Below are positions 25,001 through 28,976 of a stretch of 64,000 nt of DNA, one piece after another. Under the pieces are notes generated by a model, which saw nothing but the letters and a program-made list of their open reading frames with translations, did not search any database and was not told the origin of the DNA. The first letter of the stretch is position 1, and each line of letters starts with the position of its first letter. A program made the position numbers and the translations under genes. This DNA comes from Marisa cornuarietis (lineage: Eukaryota; Mollusca; Gastropoda; Architaenioglossa; Ampullariidae), in contig SMMW01000171.1 of assembly GCA_004794655.1 (NCBI GenBank), positions 56,001 to 120,000 of the forward strand, given 5' to 3'.

Positions 25001-25136
25001 TCATTGTGTTTACCCATGGACCTGTCAGCAGGATGAGGACCCCAAGCTACAGGCGCCCACAGAAGCCGACCCCCCTCCCCTGTACGCCGCAGTTGTGGAG
25101 TTCACCAACACTGATACCACTTCTCTTGTTTTTTAA
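222..25136 (+). CDS. Gene A: multi-CUB single-pass membrane protein (5' end outside window)
   Basis: Model of twelve exons: 222-367, 1274-1453, 6113-6148, 6859-6937, 7853-7998, 8813-8992, 14036-14071, 14797-14884, 18208-18329, 18492-18683, 22967-23298, 25029-25136. All phases chain and give 547 residues to a TAA stop. The order is the end of CUB 1, linker, CUB 2, linker, CUB 3, transmembrane segment, cytoplasmic tail. CUB hallmarks seen are the C-x-W/L start of the second exon, the C(D)YL-x-VFDG turn, and the F-R-L-x-Y-E end strand. CUB domains are extracellular binding modules; ligand and role cannot be read from the sequence. The N-terminus and any signal peptide lie before the window. The exon model is inferred from homology and phase; no transcript was seen. 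Confidence 0.85.
368..992. other. Gene A intron, nothing coding seen
   Basis: Intron between CUB 1 exons b and c. Weak, degenerate repeats with AAAGACTAT cores lie at about 420-560. It is almost identical to 7999-8620 (two substitutions and one indel by eye). Confidence 0.7.
993..1200. repeat. CA-rich microsatellite in gene A intron
   Basis: A pure CA run covers 993-1046, followed by TA and CACA interruptions to about 1200. The duplicate copy at 8625-8790 is much shorter, so this is the most length-variable part of the duplicated block. Confidence 0.9.
1274..1453 (+). CDS. Gene A exon: CUB 1, last exon (c)
   Basis: Acceptor GTGTTACAG, donor ACAA|GTGAGT; 180 bp, phase 1 in and out. It encodes the end of the CUB fold: a Cys in the RVCAS strand, [12 protein letters not shown], and FRLHYESV. 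Six bases differ from the copy at 8813-8992. Five change a residue (the last through the split codon), in the segment after LFY and at the C-terminal edge. The donor starts the minisatellite that follows. Confidence 0.88.
1454..1965. repeat. Minisatellite seeded on exon donor, part 1
   Basis: Irregular units built from GAGTATAGAGCAGTATGAGA and GTGTAGAGCAG. Many units contain a copy of the exon end and donor (CAGCACTACAC|GTGAGT), and some also carry CCTCAGGCAGACGTC from further inside the exon. The array continues beyond an inserted RTE element, at 4321-5190. Confidence 0.85.
1966..4320 (-). mobile_element. RTE-type LINE, 5'-truncated, flanked by a 9-bp direct repeat
   Basis: The element spans about 1975-4311 on the minus strand. 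TAGGGCAGT at 1966-1974 and 4312-4320 would be the target duplication, although the host minisatellite carries the same word, so this is suggestive only. The 3' end has (CAGT)n tailing. The 5' end is lost within the endonuclease domain. It interrupts the minisatellite that starts at 1454. Confidence 0.8.
2238..4310 (-). CDS. RTE-like endonuclease (C-terminal end) and reverse transcriptase, 690 residues
   Basis: The reading frame starts in the last part of an APE-type endonuclease (IDYILLP, then GSDHDLV, the SDH motif). It continues through a complete reverse transcriptase: [17 protein letters not shown], motif [14 protein letters not shown], motif [11 protein letters not shown], motif C FADDID, then the thumb region. 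A TGA after LLSTVK stops it; the related copy at 38.6 kb reads CGA there. Beyond the stop, the family C-terminus (GHVTRHDTL...[13 protein letters not shown]) is still readable to about 2120. The first Met is only where the truncated frame opens, not a true start. It is probably dead because most of the endonuclease is missing. Confidence 0.9.
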   Translation of the reverse strand: MATWHSPDGLVHNQIDYILLPRRFKSSINRANTRTYPGADIGSDHDLVLANLKLRLKVKRLLNTPRIRFDLEKLQDPKIAEVFKATVGGKFGALSLVDCDVDTLAGNIKEVLLSTAQEVLGRHRNKKQPWVTNDILDLCDQRRALKREKKTKPEAATKYKDVNCAIKKGMKAARESWIEDQCQDIEDGMARGDSKKAYQLLKTLTKTDQQKISAIEDSNGHLLTEDNAVLNRWTEYCKDLYNYQLKTDANILQNNQTRDSEPADLPVLREEVERAVHSLKGGKSPGVDNVPAEPLKQGGEATTKALTVLCQRVWERKEWPREWTQSLIIPLPKKGNSKQCQNYRTISLISHPSKVMLKVIQNRIRTTAEELLAEQAGFRPRRSTVEQIFNCRLLIEKRLQHQRDLYHNFIDFKKAFDRVWHEGLWHVMRKFNIEEGLVQVVEALYNSSTNTVLLNNQIGAYFRTTVGVRQGCPLSPVLFKIFLENIMLEAHHDHHPSISIGRRPICNLRFADDIDLLAGTNKELQDLTNRLTDSSNAYGMETSTEKSKVMINGNGKAEIYMNGLQLEEVSSFKYLGATLSKDGSSTPDIRIRIATATAAMARLDRIWHSHKIRFTTKYRLYKSLVVPILLYACDTWTLLAEIERRIQAFENKCLRRLLRISYKEHKTNDFVRNKMATLVGHQEPLLSTVK
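4321..5190. repeat. Minisatellite seeded on exon donor, part 2
   Basis: Continuation of the array at 1454-1965. Units contain TAGAGCAGTATGAGAGTG, with inserted GATTATAGAGCA and AATAATATAGAGC variants. Two units still carry CCTCAGGCAGACGTCAGCAC. Minus-strand frames stay open across it ([16 protein letters not shown] repeats), but this is a repeat artefact. Confidence 0.85.
5191..6112. other. Gene A intron, no gene seen
   Basis: AT-rich unique sequence with no frame of recognisable type. The only marked feature is an 18-bp perfect palindrome at 5453-5470 (AAGCCACG/ATCGTGGCTT centre). Confidence 0.5.
6113..6148 (+). CDS. Gene A exon: 36-bp linker between CUB 1 and CUB 2
   Basis: Acceptor CTGTCCCAG, donor ACAG|GTGAGT; 36 bp with phase 1 on both sides. 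With the preceding base it reads [12 protein letters not shown], a Pro/Thr-rich spacer. The exon at 14036-14071 has the same length, phase and character, which is the main support for such a short exon. Confidence 0.75.
6155..6505. repeat. Degenerate minisatellite in gene A intron
   Basis: About ten imperfect units of roughly 35 bp with the core CAGCTAGATTATC and GATGGACAT. More diverged than most arrays in the window, so probably older. Confidence 0.7.
6572..6835. repeat. TG-rich microsatellite
   Basis: (TG)n with GCATGCATGTG and TATG interruptions. Frames on both strands are open only because of the low complexity. Confidence 0.9.
6859..6937 (+). CDS. Gene A exon: CUB 2, first exon (a)
   Basis: Acceptor TGTTTCAG, donor TATAG|GTAATA; 79 bp, phase 1 in, phase 2 out. 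It reads [10 protein letters not shown], then [15 protein letters not shown]. The Cys near the start, the Tyr-Thr-Asp and the final N-x-Y-S match the exon at 14797-14884, and the length equals gene B exon 60894-60972. It is the most diverged first exon: the usual GYLTSP strand reads QVLNFA. The exact acceptor could also be the downstream TTCTTCAG. Confidence 0.72.
6938..7394. other. Gene A intron, no gene seen
   Basis: AT-rich unique sequence with a short TATA-repeat stretch near 7270-7300. No coding signal recognised. Confidence 0.5.
7395..7700. repeat. Minisatellite at the left edge of the duplicated block
   Basis: About seven imperfect units of roughly 35-45 bp with the core GAGCCAGTCTATATATAGC followed by TTGACATCACA. 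The window begins inside the equivalent units of copy 1, so this array lies at the duplication boundary and may have mediated it. Confidence 0.75.
7853..7998 (+). CDS. Gene A exon: CUB 2, middle exon (b)
   Basis: Acceptor TTCGCACAG, donor GATG|GTGAGT; 146 bp, phase 2 in, phase 1 out. The AG ending the previous exon plus C gives Ser, then S-L-D-C-Q-W. Same motifs as 222-367; the two differences (EEFIF to EDFIL) are both replacements. Confidence 0.9.
8813..8992 (+). CDS. Gene A exon: CUB 2, last exon (c)
   Basis: Acceptor GTGTTACAG, donor ACAC|GTGAGT; 180 bp, phase 1 in and out. It reads [13 protein letters not shown], then [18 protein letters not shown] and FRLHYESV. Compared with copy 1 the loop after LFY reads GNGYTY instead of ANSYSY. 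Confidence 0.9.
8993..9428. repeat. Donor-seeded minisatellite, copy 2
   Basis: Same family as 1454-1965: units with GAGTATAGAGCAGTATGAGA and repeated CAGCAC(T/C)ACAC|GTGAGT exon-end plus donor copies. It is shorter than in copy 1 and passes directly into a different array at about 9430. Confidence 0.85.
9430..13995. repeat. 4.6-kb minisatellite of 29- and 39-bp units
   Basis: Short unit: TGTCTATAGATTGTGTACAA plus TGTCTGTAC (29 bp). Long unit: the same with TTACTGGTAC added (39 bp). They occur in mixed order, with blocks of several units themselves repeated (for example near 12.4-13.4 kb). Frames on both strands remain open for up to about 200 codons; no coding is claimed. The array ends just before the linker exon at 14036. 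Confidence 0.95.
14036..14071 (+). CDS. Gene A exon: 36-bp linker between CUB 2 and CUB 3
   Basis: Acceptor TATTCCTCAG, donor CTCAG|GTGAGT; 36 bp, phase 1 on both sides. With the preceding C it reads [12 protein letters not shown], a Ser/Thr spacer that could carry O-glycans. Same length and phase as 6113-6148. Confidence 0.78.
14072..14796. other. Gene A intron, no gene seen
   Basis: Unique AT-rich sequence without recognised features, ending in the polypyrimidine tract of the 14797 exon. Confidence 0.5.
14797..14884 (+). CDS. Gene A exon: CUB 3, first exon (a)
   Basis: Acceptor TGTTTGCAG, donor GACAG|GTAAGT; 88 bp, phase 1 in, phase 2 out. It reads G-C-S-V-Y-T-D-T, then [18 protein letters not shown]. 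The first CUB cysteine and the [12 protein letters not shown] motif are classical. Same length as gene B exon 51597-51684. Confidence 0.92.
15089..15175 (-). mobile_element. Short LINE/SINE 3' tail remnant
   Basis: Read on the minus strand, it contains AAATGCGCTATACAAGTCGT followed by (ATT)n. This resembles the 3' end of the L2-like LINE at 40862-40966 (ATGCGCTATAAAAATC, then ATT repeats). A tail-only remnant. Confidence 0.55.
15323..15448 (-). pseudogene. STRAD pseudokinase-like fragment, inverted left copy
   Basis: On the minus strand it reads [20 protein letters not shown], then VKTSHVI. It aligns with the right copy at 17786-17905 at roughly three bases in four by eye. The IHR-x-VK-x-SH pattern is that of STE20-related adaptor pseudokinases (STRAD), in which HRD is replaced by HRSVK. 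Homology fades beyond SSSRQM. No intact frame or splice context is seen. Confidence 0.62.
15450..17785. repeat. 30-bp minisatellite between inverted STRAD-like fragments
   Basis: About 78 units of CTTGTGTATAGAGCTAGTGG plus TCACATATAT, almost all exactly 30 bp. Multi-unit blocks of roughly 300-400 bp are repeated within it (compare 16100-16400 with 16400-16700). Because 30 is divisible by three and the unit lacks stops, frames of 649 (+) and 630 (-) residues are open; both are judged to be artefacts. Confidence 0.95.
17786..18090 (+). pseudogene. STRAD pseudokinase-like fragment, right copy
   Basis: It reads [20 protein letters not shown], then [18 protein letters not shown], a GLHNSLSTV segment, [10 protein letters not shown], then LPPVV and a TAG at about 18001. 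In another frame EIIEQNLV continues. This order matches the catalytic-loop-equivalent region of STRAD proteins (HRSVKASH, then L-x-GL, GQR, D-x-P, LPWLSPE, QNL). The stop and frameshift mark it as a dead fragment, inside a gene A intron in the same orientation. Confidence 0.68.
18208..18329 (+). CDS. Gene A exon: CUB 3, middle exon (b)
   Basis: Acceptor TTTTACAG, donor GATG|GTCGGT; 122 bp, phase 2 in, phase 1 out. It reads [12 protein letters not shown], then VVRLTILDA and [13 protein letters not shown]. The C-x2[10 protein letters not shown] element is the conserved cysteine turn. Confidence 0.93.
18492..18683 (+). CDS. Gene A exon: CUB 3, last exon (c) plus stalk
   Basis: Acceptor GTGGTCCAG, donor ACAG|GTCAGT; 192 bp, phase 1 in and out. 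It reads [18 protein letters not shown], then [18 protein letters not shown] and FRLSYEAV. A short stalk ([14 protein letters not shown]) leads to the membrane exon. The donor is copied into the array downstream. Confidence 0.92.
18684..19078. repeat. 40-bp donor-seeded minisatellite
   Basis: About nine units, mostly of 40 bp, with the core AGGTCAGTACCTTTGAATTA followed by GTAGGCTATGCCC. Most repeat the AG|GTCAGTAC donor that ends the preceding exon. Confidence 0.9.
19079..20220. other. Gene A intron; short repeats, otherwise unassigned
   Basis: About four units of roughly 44 bp (CACAGTCTATTCTAAATGGG core) lie at 19340-19520. The rest is unique; no element or frame was recognised. Confidence 0.5.
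20221..21053 (+). mobile_element. LINE 3' fragment with flanking direct repeats
   Basis: A near-identical 17-base word (TCGAGTT[T/C]CCCATCTTG) flanks it at 20204-20220 and 21052-21068, consistent with a target-site duplication. The 3' end reads AATAAAATG followed by TTCGAG repeats. It is 5'-truncated, leaving about 830 bp. Confidence 0.72.
20237..20716 (+). CDS. C-terminal part of a LINE ORF2 (zinc-knuckle type), 159 residues
   Basis: The frame encodes a basic C-terminal domain with CPFC, then ETHVLFQC, a C-x2-C-x(n)-H-x4-C pattern seen at the C-termini of many LINE polymerases. No RT motif remains. The annotated Met is the start of what survives truncation, not the real start. The LINE clade was not assigned. 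Confidence 0.65.
   Translation: MFLATFKGRVIDVTQQTWVANMRNSERYQLYTSHTSTLVPDLYFDYVNINIFRDVLVRCRLGVSEINTHKNRFIQQRTENTNKCPFCTNYIEDETHVLFQCLRYVDLRPKYLQHVSQHNHKQYLVQILSSENAGRIRQLAWYIHKCLRRRREISEVDIY
21120..21788. repeat. 25-bp minisatellite
   Basis: About 26 units of CATGTTTCAAGTAGTCAGCA plus CTGAA, with ATTC/ACTC variants. Interrupted once at 21475-21535 by unrelated sequence. Confidence 0.93.
21920..22925. repeat. 47-bp minisatellite abutting the transmembrane exon
   Basis: About 21 highly uniform 47-bp units: CACCTGGTACCCTGTCATAC, CCCGTGAAGCTCACATAGTA, GTTACGT. The last unit ends about 40 bp before the acceptor of exon 22967. The uniformity suggests recent expansion or homogenisation. Confidence 0.95.
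22967..23298 (+). CDS. Gene A exon: transmembrane segment and cytoplasmic tail
   Basis: Acceptor GCTCCACAG, donor CACGG|GTAGGT; 332 bp, phase 1 in, phase 0 out. It reads G-H, then a hydrophobic run ([20 protein letters not shown], then LIYVV), a stop-transfer RCRRQRLR, and a tail with [11 protein letters not shown] and APPPYPG. These are two PPxY motifs, known as ligands of WW domains such as those of NEDD4-family ubiquitin ligases. N and T are abundant between them. The topology is type I. Confidence 0.9.
23318..23637. repeat. CACACT-type microsatellite
   Basis: Interspersed (CA)n and CTCACA repeats beginning about 20 bp after the donor of the transmembrane exon. Confidence 0.92.
23865..25005. 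repeat. 21-24-bp minisatellite before the last gene A exon
   Basis: About 47 units of TACCTGTCATTTTGTGTTTC with short ATTG, CTTATG or TTCTG spacers. All three + frames stay open for about 400 codons. The acceptor region of the last exon (GGACCTGTCAGCAG) resembles a degenerate unit, so the array may have grown from it. Confidence 0.92.
25029..25136 (+). CDS. Gene A last exon: C-terminal tail
   Basis: Phase 0, 108 bp including TAA at 25134-25136. It reads (Q)[20 protein letters not shown], then [19 protein letters not shown] is a third proline-tyrosine motif, with one extra residue relative to PPxY. The acceptor GTCAGCAG is a tandem NAGNAG site, so the exon may start at 25029 or 25032, adding or skipping one Gln. 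Confidence 0.88.
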   Translation, partial: QDEDPKLQAPTEADPPPLYAAVVEFTNTDTTSLVF

Positions 25137-25308
25137 ACACTTCCGGAAATGACGTCAGACGCGGGGAGGACCGCACACCCACAATCAATGGGCCATTCTG
25201 TCTTATCCACCCTTCAGTTTCTTAAACACTATTCCGGAAATGACGTCAGACGTGGGGAGGACCGTACACCCACAATCAATGGGCCATTCTGTCTTATCCA
25301 CCCTTCAG
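25133..25308. repeat. Tandem duplication across the stop codon and 3' UTR
   Basis: Two copies, 25133-25217 and 25222-25308. Each begins TTAAACAC and includes CCGGAAATGACGTCAGACG and CCACAATCAATGGGCCATTC. The first copy starts at the gene A stop codon. Few differences separate them. Confidence 0.9.
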
Positions 25309-25374
25309 CTATACAGAGTTTAGACCCTTTTCCACATTTTATCTCTATTTTCTTGCGAGACCATGTAGTCAAAC

Positions 25375-25380
25375 AATAAA
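25375..25380 (+). terminator. Poly(A) signal of gene A
   Basis: AATAAA 239 bases after the stop codon, followed by TCATTGATAGC. It is the first canonical hexamer downstream of the last exon. Confidence 0.75.
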
Positions 25381-26148
25381 ATCATTGATAGCTTAGTAAA
25401 TGTCAACGAACCGTAATTTGTAAACTTCAGTGAACCGTTATTAGTTTTAAAGACCCAGAAGGATATGAAAAGCCATTACTGTCAGCAGAATGTGATGGTT
25501 CGTATTGCCTTTCACTTTCAGAGCTCTTTGTACTGCACGTGATGTTAATATGGTGGGTGGTTGTAGTATTGAACACTAAATATCAGCAACTTGATTTAGC
25601 TCAGACTGTTAATGTGCAGTGTGTTGTAACCTTTTAATATTTGCTAATATTTTTCCCAGTTCAAGTGAAGCAGAATTTTATTAACACTGCAATTTTCAAA
25701 AAGCTTTTTACAGTTTGATAATTGCTTGCTTCCCTCTTGTTGCATAATTACTGGGGAGTCAACCAATACATGCTCAGTGGCTTTTAATGTGATCATTGAA
25801 GACAGGCATCTCAATAATAAAAAAGAAACATAGAAAACAGGAACGGGACTTGCGTGTGTAATATAAACATAAAAAAGGAGACGGAGTTCTAGTGTGTTAC
25901 CATTCGTAGTCGTAAACTGTTGCAGGACGACCTTCCAGACTGTAAAATAAACATAGATTAGAGACATGATTAAAATAATAAATACAAATACTGTCAAGGT
26001 AAATAAGAAATAATAAATAAAACCAGATTCTTTTAGTTTTGATACATTTTGATACATCTTAGTTTAACACCTGTAAAATCTCTCGTAAAGCAATGCACCA
26101 GATTCTCTCAGTTCTAACACCTGTATAAACTCTCACGACATAAAGATA
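25381..26148. other. Intergenic, nothing recognised
   Basis: AT-rich sequence. A minus-strand frame at 25644-26057 (137 codons, hydrophobic) has no recognisable similarity and no splice or composition support. Confidence 0.45.
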
Positions 26149-26289
26149 CAGTGGCGTAGGAAGATGCTCGGCTTTGGGGGGGGGGCCCAGCTCCATGCTG
26201 ACAATGAATAACGTTCACATTCTTGCCTTCCCAGCATCTTTTAGGGGGGGTCGCCTGCCCCCCTTGCCCCCCCTGTTCCTACGCCACTG
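26149..26289. mobile_element. 141-bp MITE-like element with 14-bp inverted ends
   Basis: It begins CAGTGGCGTAGGAA and ends with the exact reverse complement TTCCTACGCCACTG. The centre is G-rich then C-rich. The ends resemble hAT termini, but no matching 8-bp duplication flanks it. Confidence 0.7.
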
Positions 26290-26384
26290 AGACATGTCAA
26301 GTACACCTCACCTCATCTAAGTCTTTTCTTTTGAATGAAACGCTTTAAACTTCTTGATGTTAAATTGTTGGTATGATGCAGTTA

Positions 26385-26495
26385 ATAACCAAGTGCACTT
26401 AATAACCAGTTGCACTTAATAACCAGTTGCAGTTAATAACCAGTTGCAGTTAATAACCAGGTGCGCTTAATAACCAGGTGCAGTTAATAACCAGA
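26385..26495. repeat. 17-bp tandem repeat
   Basis: About six units of TTAATAACCAGTTGCAG with A/G and C variants. Confidence 0.85.
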
Positions 26496-26792
26496 TCTTT
26501 TCTACCTGAAGGAAAAATATACGGATAAGTTTTTGTACCTTTTTGTTAGTTTCCTTGTCAAATGTGCTTAAAATAATCTTGTTTGAATATATTCCTCTAA
26601 ACTCTTGTTCTGAGTATTGCTTATCTATTTCATCTCTTGTCCCATTATATTTACTATTTTACAAAGATAAACATTGTATAGGCTGATTTACTTATTGTTT
26701 TATAATGCTTATTTATTGGTGTATTAAGTAAATTTACTATTGTGTAAGGGTTATTGGGGCTGTACGATGTTGGTATTTGACACGTTTTAACC

Positions 26793-27130
26793 TGTCCTAC
26801 ACTCTCTGTATATTGTTATTTGGTGTGGTGTAGTTTATATGGTGTGATGTAGTTTACCATATATCAAGCTTTGTCCTACACTCTCTGTATATTGTTATTT
26901 GGTGTGGTGTAGTTTATATGGTGTGAAGTAGTTTATATGGTGTGATGTAGTTTACCATATATCAAGCTTTGTCCTACACTCTCTGTATATTGTTATTTGG
27001 TGTGATGTAGTTTATATGGTGTGATGTAGTTTACCATATATCAAGCTTTGTCCTACACTCTCTGTATATTGTTATTTGGTGTGATGTAGTTTACCATATA
27101 TCGAGCTTTGTCCTACACTCTCTGTATATT
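26793..27130. repeat. Tandem repeat of about 79 bp
   Basis: Five starts of TGTCCTACACTCTCTGTATA at 26793, 26872, 26970, 27049 and 27109. Spacings of 79, 98, 79 and 60 reflect gain or loss of a 19-20-bp GTGTGATGTAGTTTA(TA) sub-unit. Confidence 0.88.
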
Positions 27131-27496
27131 TCGATAAGTGGTTCACTCCTTATGTGTGATGTATGATGTTGTAGCCCCAAGCTTATATTGTTGTTATTAC
27201 TCAACATTGCATCCAGTATCTGTGTTGTTCCATCAAGCTTATGATGATATTATTATTATTTAATAGCGCGTGCAGTCTGTATGATGCTGTACTTATACTA
27301 TTTCTTGAGAGATAGGCAAGCATATCCCAACTAAATATTCAGATCAGGTTTATAAAATTTGTCTCTGCTCACAGACGGTGTAGGATAATTCTACTCTGAC
27401 AATAACTGGAGGGGAGACCATGTTGATAAAAGTCATGGTTTTTAGCGGGGCTAGCAGAGACACACATAAAATGGAGTATAGCTCAAAGAGGTCAAC

Positions 27497-27665
27497 AGCT
27501 TGAAGAACTTGGGAGCCCCTTCTCCCTCCACGAAGACGGTAGCTCCACGACAGATCCACTTCAGGATGGCGACAACAACAGCGGGCATGGCGAGGCTGGA
27601 CAGGACCTGCCGCGGCAACGACATCACGTTTACTGCCAACTACGATGTGTATAAGTCCATTGTAG
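27497..27665 (+). pseudogene. RTE LINE fragment (RT C-terminal region)
   Basis: It reads KNLGAPSPSTKTVAPRQIHF, then RMATTTAGMARLDRTCRGND and YDVYKSIVV. It matches the RTE copy at 2.2-4.3 kb ([44 protein letters not shown]). It is diverged and truncated at both ends; the 3' end runs straight into a minisatellite. Confidence 0.8.
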
Positions 27666-28640
27666 TACAGTGTGTACACATCCCTTTAGTACAATGTGTA
27701 CACGCTTTGTAGTATAGTCTATATATACGTCTTTTGTAGAATAATGTGTATAAGTCTTGCAGTATAGTATGTAACGTCTTTTGTAGTACAATGTGTACAA
27801 GTCTTTGTGAAGTATAATGTGTACAGGTATTTTGTAGTACAGTATGTACAAGTCTTTGTGAAGTATAATGTGTACAGGTATTTTGTAGTACAGTATGTAC
27901 AAGTCTTTGTGAAGTATAATGTGTACAGGTATTTTGTAGTACAGTATGTACAAGTCTTTGTGAAGTATAATGTGTACAGGTATTTTGTAGTACAGTGTGT
28001 ACAAGTCTTTGTGAAGTATAATGTGTACAGGTATTTTGTAGTACAGTATGTACAAGTCCCTTGTAGTATAGTATGTAACGTCTTTTGTAGTACAGTGTGT
28101 ACAAGTCTTTGTGCAGTATAATGTGTACAGGTATTTTGTAGTACAGTATGTACAAGTCTTTGTGAAGTATAATGTGTACAGGTATTTTGTAGTACAATGT
28201 GTACAAGTCTTTGTGAAGTATAATGTGTACAGGTATTTTGTAGTACAGTGTGTACAAGTCTTTGTGAAGTATAATGTGTACAGGTATTTTGTACTACAGT
28301 GTGTACAAGTCTTTGTGAAGTATAATGTGTACTGTTATTTTGTAGTACAGTATGTACAAGTCTTTGTGAAGTATAATGTGTACAGGTATTTTGTAGTACA
28401 ATGTGTACAAGTCTTTGTGAAGTATAATGTGTACAGGTATTTTGTAGTACAGTATGTACAAGTCCCTTGTAGTATAGTATGTAACGTCTTTTGTAGTACA
28501 GTGTGTACAAGTCTTTGTGAAGTATAATGTGTACAGGTATTTTGTAGTACAGTATGTACACGTCTGGGTTAGGGTTATAGTCTTTTGTAGTATAATGTGT
28601 ATGTCTTTTGTAGTACAGTACGTACAAGTCTTTTTTACGG
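27655..28640. repeat. 51-bp minisatellite that begins in the RTE fragment
   Basis: About 16 units of TGTACAAGTCTTTGTGAAGT, ATAATGTGTACAGGTATTTT, GTAGTACAGTA. The first, shorter units (TGTATAAGTCCATTGTAGTA) overlap the RTE codons Y-K-S-I-V-V, so the array seems to have started from retroelement sequence. Confidence 0.9.
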
Positions 28641-28704
28641 GCGATGCCTTTCACTGACATGCAGCTGTTGCTTTAAAAATGTAGAATGTTTTAGGCCTCT
28701 GCCT

Positions 28705-28976
28705 TAAGTGGATAGCCGAGCGCTGACACCCAGACTGATATCCATGATGTTCTACTCACTTCCCTGAGTCGACCCAGTTGACGGGAATGAGTACCTGACT
28801 CCTAAGAGGGTTGGGGAAGGTAAAATTAATGCAGTGAGGGAGAGGAGATGGGCACCGACTTCACGTACAGGTGGTCCCGAGAAAAATGAATCTCTAACCC
28901 CTTACTAACCCCTTACTCCCGAACAATCTTTTAAAAAACAGGTCATGGGACGACCTTTACCTTTATGCCTCATTCT
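28705..28976 (+). mobile_element. tRNA-derived SINE, degenerate copy
   Basis: It shares the body (GTCGACCCAGTTGACGGGAA, GAGGGTTGGGGAAGGTAA) and the 3' tail ACCTTTACCTTTA with the SINE at 34234-34505. The tRNA-like head (TGGATAGCCGAGCG) is strongly eroded. Confidence 0.8.

Noticed and set aside
23741..25152. Three overlapping + frames of about 400-430 codons, Phe/Cys/Val-rich
   Set aside because: All three frames are open in the same repeat, which real coding would not show. The region is the intron before the last gene A exon.
25644..26057. 137-codon hydrophobic frame on the minus strand
   Set aside because: AT-rich sequence, no homology recognised, no poly(A) or splice context.
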